Positions 63,120 through 64,000 of a stretch of DNA of 64,000 nucleotides are shown piece by piece (the first letter of the stretch is position 1; every line of letters starts with the position of its first letter). Source of the DNA: Solirubrobacterales bacterium (GTDB taxonomy: Bacteria > Actinomycetota > Thermoleophilia > Solirubrobacterales > Solirubrobacteraceae). The notes beneath the pieces were generated by a model, which was not told the origin of the DNA, did not search any database, and worked only from the letters and a program-made list of their open reading frames with translations. The stretch covers positions 1 to 64,000 of the forward strand of contig JAFASQ010000352.1 of the NCBI GenBank assembly GCA_019244395.1, given 5' to 3'. The position numbers were made by a program, and so were the translations under genes.

Positions 63120-63656
63120 ATGACTGAAACAGCGTGGGGCGCGACGGGGCAGCCGCGGCTCCGCCGCGACGCAGTCGGGCTGACCGGAGCGATCGTGATG
63201 TCGGCGGCCATCATGGGCCCGGCCGTCTCGACGTTCTTCAACCCTCAGTTCTCCATGCCGTTCTCGGGCGAGGCCACGCCATTCGTATACCTGACCTGTC
63301 TGGTAGCGATCCTCGTGGTGGCCATCGTCGACCGGTTCGAGGCCATGGGGCTGGGCGGCGAGGAGCTCCGCGTCGTGGGCGGTGGCGCGCGCTCGCCGCT
63401 GTGGCTTCAAATCAAGGCCGACGTGACCGGCCATCCTGTCCGCGCTGTCCGGGGCGACCACGCCACCAGCGCCGGCGCAGCGATGCTGGCCGGCGTTGCC
63501 GCCGGGTTCTTCGCCGACCTCGACGAGGCCGCCACGCAGGTCGTGCGGTTGGCTGATGAGGCCGTGAGCCCGCGCGAGACGACGGCTGAGGTCTACGAGG
63601 ATGGCTACCGCGCCTACCGGCGCCTGTTCGACGGTGTCGAGCGGGCACTGTCGTAG
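63120..63656 (+). pseudogene. chimeric ORF: start of an APC amino-acid permease joined to the end of an FGGY sugar kinase
   Basis: Residues 1-70 (LRRDAVGLTGAIVMSAAIMGPAVSTFFNP...PFVYLTCLVAILVVAIVD) are the opening of an APC-family permease, its first two membrane segments. From about residue 71 (RFEAMGLGGEELRVVGGGARSPLWLQIKADVTG...) the sequence is the C-terminal ATP-binding part of an FGGY kinase such as xylulokinase. Neither half can function alone. A deletion fusing two genes near nt 63330 explains it; both parts stay in frame. Confidence 0.8.
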
Positions 63657-63696
63657 GGCGATCGCTCCGATCGTTCTGTGAAGATTGACATCGGTA

Positions 63697-64000
63697 TGAG
63701 CCCACGCAAACGCCCGTCGCTCGTCGAGCAGGTCCGCGAGAGCCTGCTCGGAGATCTCACGTCCGGCAAACTCACGCCCGGCGCCAAACTGCCCAACGAG
63801 AACGACCTGGCCGACCGTTTCGGGGTAAGTCGCTCGACCATCCGTGAGGCGGTGGGCGGCCTGATGGACGCCGGCTACCTGGCCCGGCGCCACGGATCAG
63901 GCACCTATGTCACCTCGTCGCCGCGCACACGTCACCCGCTGGAGACGACCGTGAGCTACACGGCGATGATCCGCGCCTCGGGTCGCAAACCGGCGGAGAC
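63697..64000 (+). CDS. GntR-family regulator (partial, runs off the window)
   Basis: Missed by the ORF track because no stop lies inside the window. From ATG 63697 (or in-frame GTG 63679) the translation is MSPRKRPSLVEQVRESLLGDLTSGKLTPGAKLPNENDLADRFGVSRSTIREAVGGLMDAGYLARRHGSGTYV, a complete GntR winged helix, followed by the start of a UTRA-like ligand domain. It lies 40 nt after the chimeric permease-kinase ORF and may once have controlled the lost sugar-kinase or permease genes. Confidence 0.88.

Overview
The window is very GC-rich DNA with GC-rich third codon positions. Most genes start at ATG or GTG, and several -10-like TANNNT hexamers sit only 6-9 nt before a start codon. Together with ECF42-type sigma factor logic, a class II DAHP synthase, an ImuB/DUF6504 pair under a LexA box of the CGAAC-N4-GTTCG type, and a class III PHA synthase, this points to an actinomycete, probably the Thermoleophilia/Solirubrobacterales branch (inference). 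I recognise no rRNA, tRNA, integrase, transposase or CRISPR array. It reads as chromosome rich in catabolic and accessory genes, with several decayed genes and many short GC-rich tandem repeats between genes.

Layout. 0-7.3 kb: LysR regulator divergent from an MFS exporter, choline sulfatase (betC), then a YCII/DGPF protein, an ECF42-type sigma factor with a probable CTG start, and a DHA2 exporter. Matching ECF-type promoters precede the YCII gene and the exporter. 7.4-16.6 kb: a tightly overlapping operon (GntR regulator, Tat-lipoprotein binding protein, two permeases, a fused double ATPase, alpha/beta hydrolase, CdhC-type beta-keto acid cleavage enzyme, and L-carnitine dehydrogenase fused to a thioesterase) that reads as uptake and conversion of carnitine to glycine betaine. 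16.6-19.8 kb: a 1-kb repeat-rich gap with a structured element (copy A), then a DHA2 exporter and TetR regulator with a twin operator on the exporter promoter.

19.8-31.7 kb: GFA protein, aldo/keto reductase, DUF6504 + ImuB (SOS box on the start codon), AmmeMemoRadiSam radical SAM enzyme, SDR, ring-cleaving dioxygenase, and a minus-strand glycan/glycolipid operon (NodB deacetylase, DegT aminotransferase, and a 907-aa fusion of epimerase, MGDG-synthase-like glycosyltransferase and degenerate deacetylase). 31.7-44 kb: GH38 mannosidase, RecD2, methyltransferase, membrane protein, repeat array and structured element copy B, a secreted phospholipase C-type phosphoesterase whose SD is buried in a hairpin, a Pit phosphate transporter with a coupled 81-aa membrane protein and a Pho-box-like repeat, and phaE-phaC-phaB.

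44-54.7 kb: FAD amine oxidase, DivIVA-like coiled coil, STAS protein in frame with a decayed LuxR-type ATPase, methionine aminopeptidase, Rieske fusion, flavin reductase and cupin, then a decay-prone stretch (WD40 remnant, small HhH-like protein, GYGQES repeat protein, truncated kinase, BrkB protein, secreted-protein remnant). 54.7-64 kb: class II DAHP synthase coupled to a PhyH dioxygenase, RibD-like reductase, GNAT, and a polyamine block (copper amine oxidase, agmatinase, Orn/Lys/Arg decarboxylase). An ORF splicing the start of an APC permease to the end of an FGGY kinase follows, and a GntR gene runs off the edge.

The strongest candidates for something undescribed are the pair of structured intergenic elements (17.1 and 37.9 kb), the SD-sequestering hairpin ahead of the phosphoesterase, the trifunctional glycolipid enzyme, the oligopeptide-type carnitine operon, and the FUS-like repeat protein.
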